DNA of 42,329 nucleotides from Candidatus Thalassarchaeaceae archaeon (lineage in GTDB: Archaea; Thermoplasmatota; Poseidoniia; Poseidoniales; Thalassarchaeaceae). The stretch is taken from positions 1 through 42,329 of the forward strand of contig JALRLV010000013.1 of assembly GCA_023268715.1 (NCBI GenBank), written 5' to 3'. This document shows, piece by piece, positions 41,106 to 42,329 of the stretch. Under the pieces are notes generated by a model. The model was given only the letters and a program-made list of their open reading frames with translations, made no database searches and was not told where the DNA came from. The translations under genes and the position numbers were made by a program. How positions within the stretch are numbered: position 1 is the first letter of the stretch; each line of letters starts with the position of its first letter.

Positions 41106-42329
41106 ATGTGTGGTATCATAGGTCTCGTCGGGCACCCAGATAGTCAGGTAGGTTCGGTACTTTACGATGGCTTACTTGTTTTACAGCATCGAGGGCAGGA
41201 TGCTGCTGGTATAGTAACCAGCGATTCTAGCAATATTTCCCATAGAAGAGCGAATGGTCTAGTCCGAGATGTTTTCCGACTTCGCCATATTAAAGCGCTT
41301 GAAGGTTCGATGGGAATAGGGCACGTCCGATACCCGACTGCTGGTTCCGCGTCTGCTTCAGAAGCTCAACCATTCTACACTAACTCACCATTCGGTGTGA
41401 GTCTAGCACACAACGGGAATTTGACAAATCCAGAAGAAATCATTGATGCCTTACTTGAAAGAGACCATCGCAGAATCAATACTAGTTCGGATTCTGAAGC
41501 ATTACTGAACCTATTCGCAGCTGAAATTCAGCGTTCAATCAATGGCCGCAGAGGTGGGTTAGATGCACTTAGTGATGAGGACGTCTTCCGGGCTGTAAGG
41601 GCGATTAACGATACTGTCGAAGGCTCATATTCAGTTGTTACAATGATTACTGGATGGGGTATGGTGGCCTTCCGAGACCCTCACGGGATCAGGCCTCTAA
41701 GTATTGGGACTTGTGATATTGATGGGTTTACTGAAACTTTAGTTGCATCTGAATCCGTCGCTATGAAGGCACTTGGATTTCAAACAGAAAGAGATGTGAA
41801 GCCTGGGGAAGCAATTGTCGTTAGGATGGATGGAACTAGAACTTCAAGGATTTGTGCAGATTTACCCACTCATACTCCTTGCATTTTCGAATATGTTTAC
41901 TTTGCACGCCCCGATTCTCGTTTGGACGGGGTGTCTGTCCATGGGGCAAGGTTAGCCATGGGTGCAAGGTTGGCGAATCGTATTGCTGAAGAATTTCCCG
42001 ATCATGCGATTGATTGCGTAATCCCGGTCCCCGATAGTGGCAGAATTGCTGCTCTTGAATTGGCTAGCGAGTTAGGTGTATCATATAGAGAGGGCTTCGT
42101 AAAGAATCGATACATTGGTAGAACATTCATTATGCCCGGGCAGGCCATGAGAAAGGATTCTGTACGAAAGAAACTAAACACGATTAGACATGAATTTGAA
42201 GGAAGAAATGTACTAATTGTGGACGATAGCATCGTCAGAGGAAATACTTCCAGAAGGATTGTTGAGATGGCTAGAGAAGCAGGCGCAAAAAAGGTCTACT
42301 TCGCCTCAGCAGCACCACCTGTAGTTCAT
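41106..42329 (+). CDS. purF: amidophosphoribosyltransferase, 3' end outside the window
   Basis: The visible 408 residues cover most of PurF, the first committed enzyme of purine synthesis. It transfers ammonia from glutamine to PRPP. The catalytic cysteine follows the initiator ([10 protein letters not shown]) and becomes N-terminal after methionine removal. The glutaminase blocks [22 protein letters not shown] and LAHNGNL are intact. The synthase part has the PRPP loop [17 protein letters not shown]. No propeptide is present before the cysteine. The frame is open to the last base. It follows rpl37e and probably shares its promoter. Confidence 0.95.
   Translation, partial: MCGIIGLVGHPDSQVGSVLYDGLLVLQHRGQDAAGIVTSDSSNISHRRANGLVRDVFRLRHIKALEGSMGIGHVRYPTAGSASASEAQPFYTNSPFGVSLAHNGNLTNPEEIIDALLERDHRRINTSSDSEALLNLFAAEIQRSINGRRGGLDALSDEDVFRAVRAINDTVEGSYSVVTMITGWGMVAFRDPHGIRPLSIGTCDIDGFTETLVASESVAMKALGFQTERDVKPGEAIVVRMDGTRTSRICADLPTHTPCIFEYVYFARPDSRLDGVSVHGARLAMGARLANRIAEEFPDHAIDCVIPVPDSGRIAALELASELGVSYREGFVKNRYIGRTFIMPGQAMRKDSVRKKLNTIRHEFEGRNVLIVDDSIVRGNTSRRIVEMAREAGAKKVYFASAAPPVVH

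Noticed and set aside
40925-41143. Plus-strand frame spanning the rpl37e end and purF start
   Set aside because: It overlaps two well-supported genes in another frame and has no family features.

Overview
The window looks like a chromosomal piece of a marine planktonic euryarchaeon, most likely Marine Group II (Candidatus Poseidoniales). Archaeal markers are the ribosomal proteins L40e, L37e, S27e and L44e, aIF2-alpha, Nop10, a membrane-anchored LonB protease, an archaeal AspRS, TrmI, a UPF0147 protein and a PAC2 protein. The group assignment rests on the mix of these with a very large thioredoxin/Ig-repeat surface protein ending in a proline-rich tail, a moderate G+C content and a marine-style transporter set. 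It is inferred from gene content, not from a phylogeny. Genes are tightly packed, with many 1 to 17 bp overlaps, and no gap without a gene exceeds 300 bases. No insertion sequence, prophage, CRISPR array or origin was seen.

Layout. 1-4636 (minus): partial LLM flavin oxidoreductase, two SDR enzymes, a formyltransferase, a membrane cupredoxin and aspS. 4729-7380: aldo/keto reductase, a membrane protein with an inner C2H2 finger, trmI. 7451-14047: a hairpin plus T-run, the 1053-residue surface protein, lonB, an isoaspartyl peptidase/asparaginase and UPF0147. 14044-18326: LysE exporter, rpl40e, purA, a small zinc-site protein and a mitochondrial-type P5C dehydrogenase. 18361-20925: a TPP riboswitch directly in front of a sodium:solute symporter (a probable thiamin or thiamin-precursor importer), a 47-residue zinc ribbon and a PAP2 protein. 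20919-28678: a complete phosphate locus. 28675-33812: a thioredoxin-CcdA fusion, deoC, serC, pdxT and a radical SAM protein. 33844-36609: an iron-sulfur PD-(D/E)XK nuclease with an OB-like tail, a membrane protein, tRNA-Ser(CGA) and a ubiquitin-like sulfur carrier. 36595-39628 (minus): the archaeal translation operon rpl44e-rps27e-eif2a-nop10-PAC2, followed by a peptidase E. 39784-42329: two small membrane proteins, rpl37e and a partial purF.

The two most distinctive systems are the following. (a) The phosphate locus has a PiT permease fused to its DUF47/PhoU-like accessory domain, a divergent AbrB-PhoU regulator, a PstS lipoprotein, a fused PstC-PstA permease, PstB and PhoU. It holds three PhoU-type modules, and CTATAGA motifs recur in its promoter regions. 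(b) The TPP riboswitch has its conserved 3' strand doubling as the Shine-Dalgarno sequence of the SSS transporter, which points to thiamin salvage from seawater rather than the proline uptake its neighbour P5CDH would suggest.
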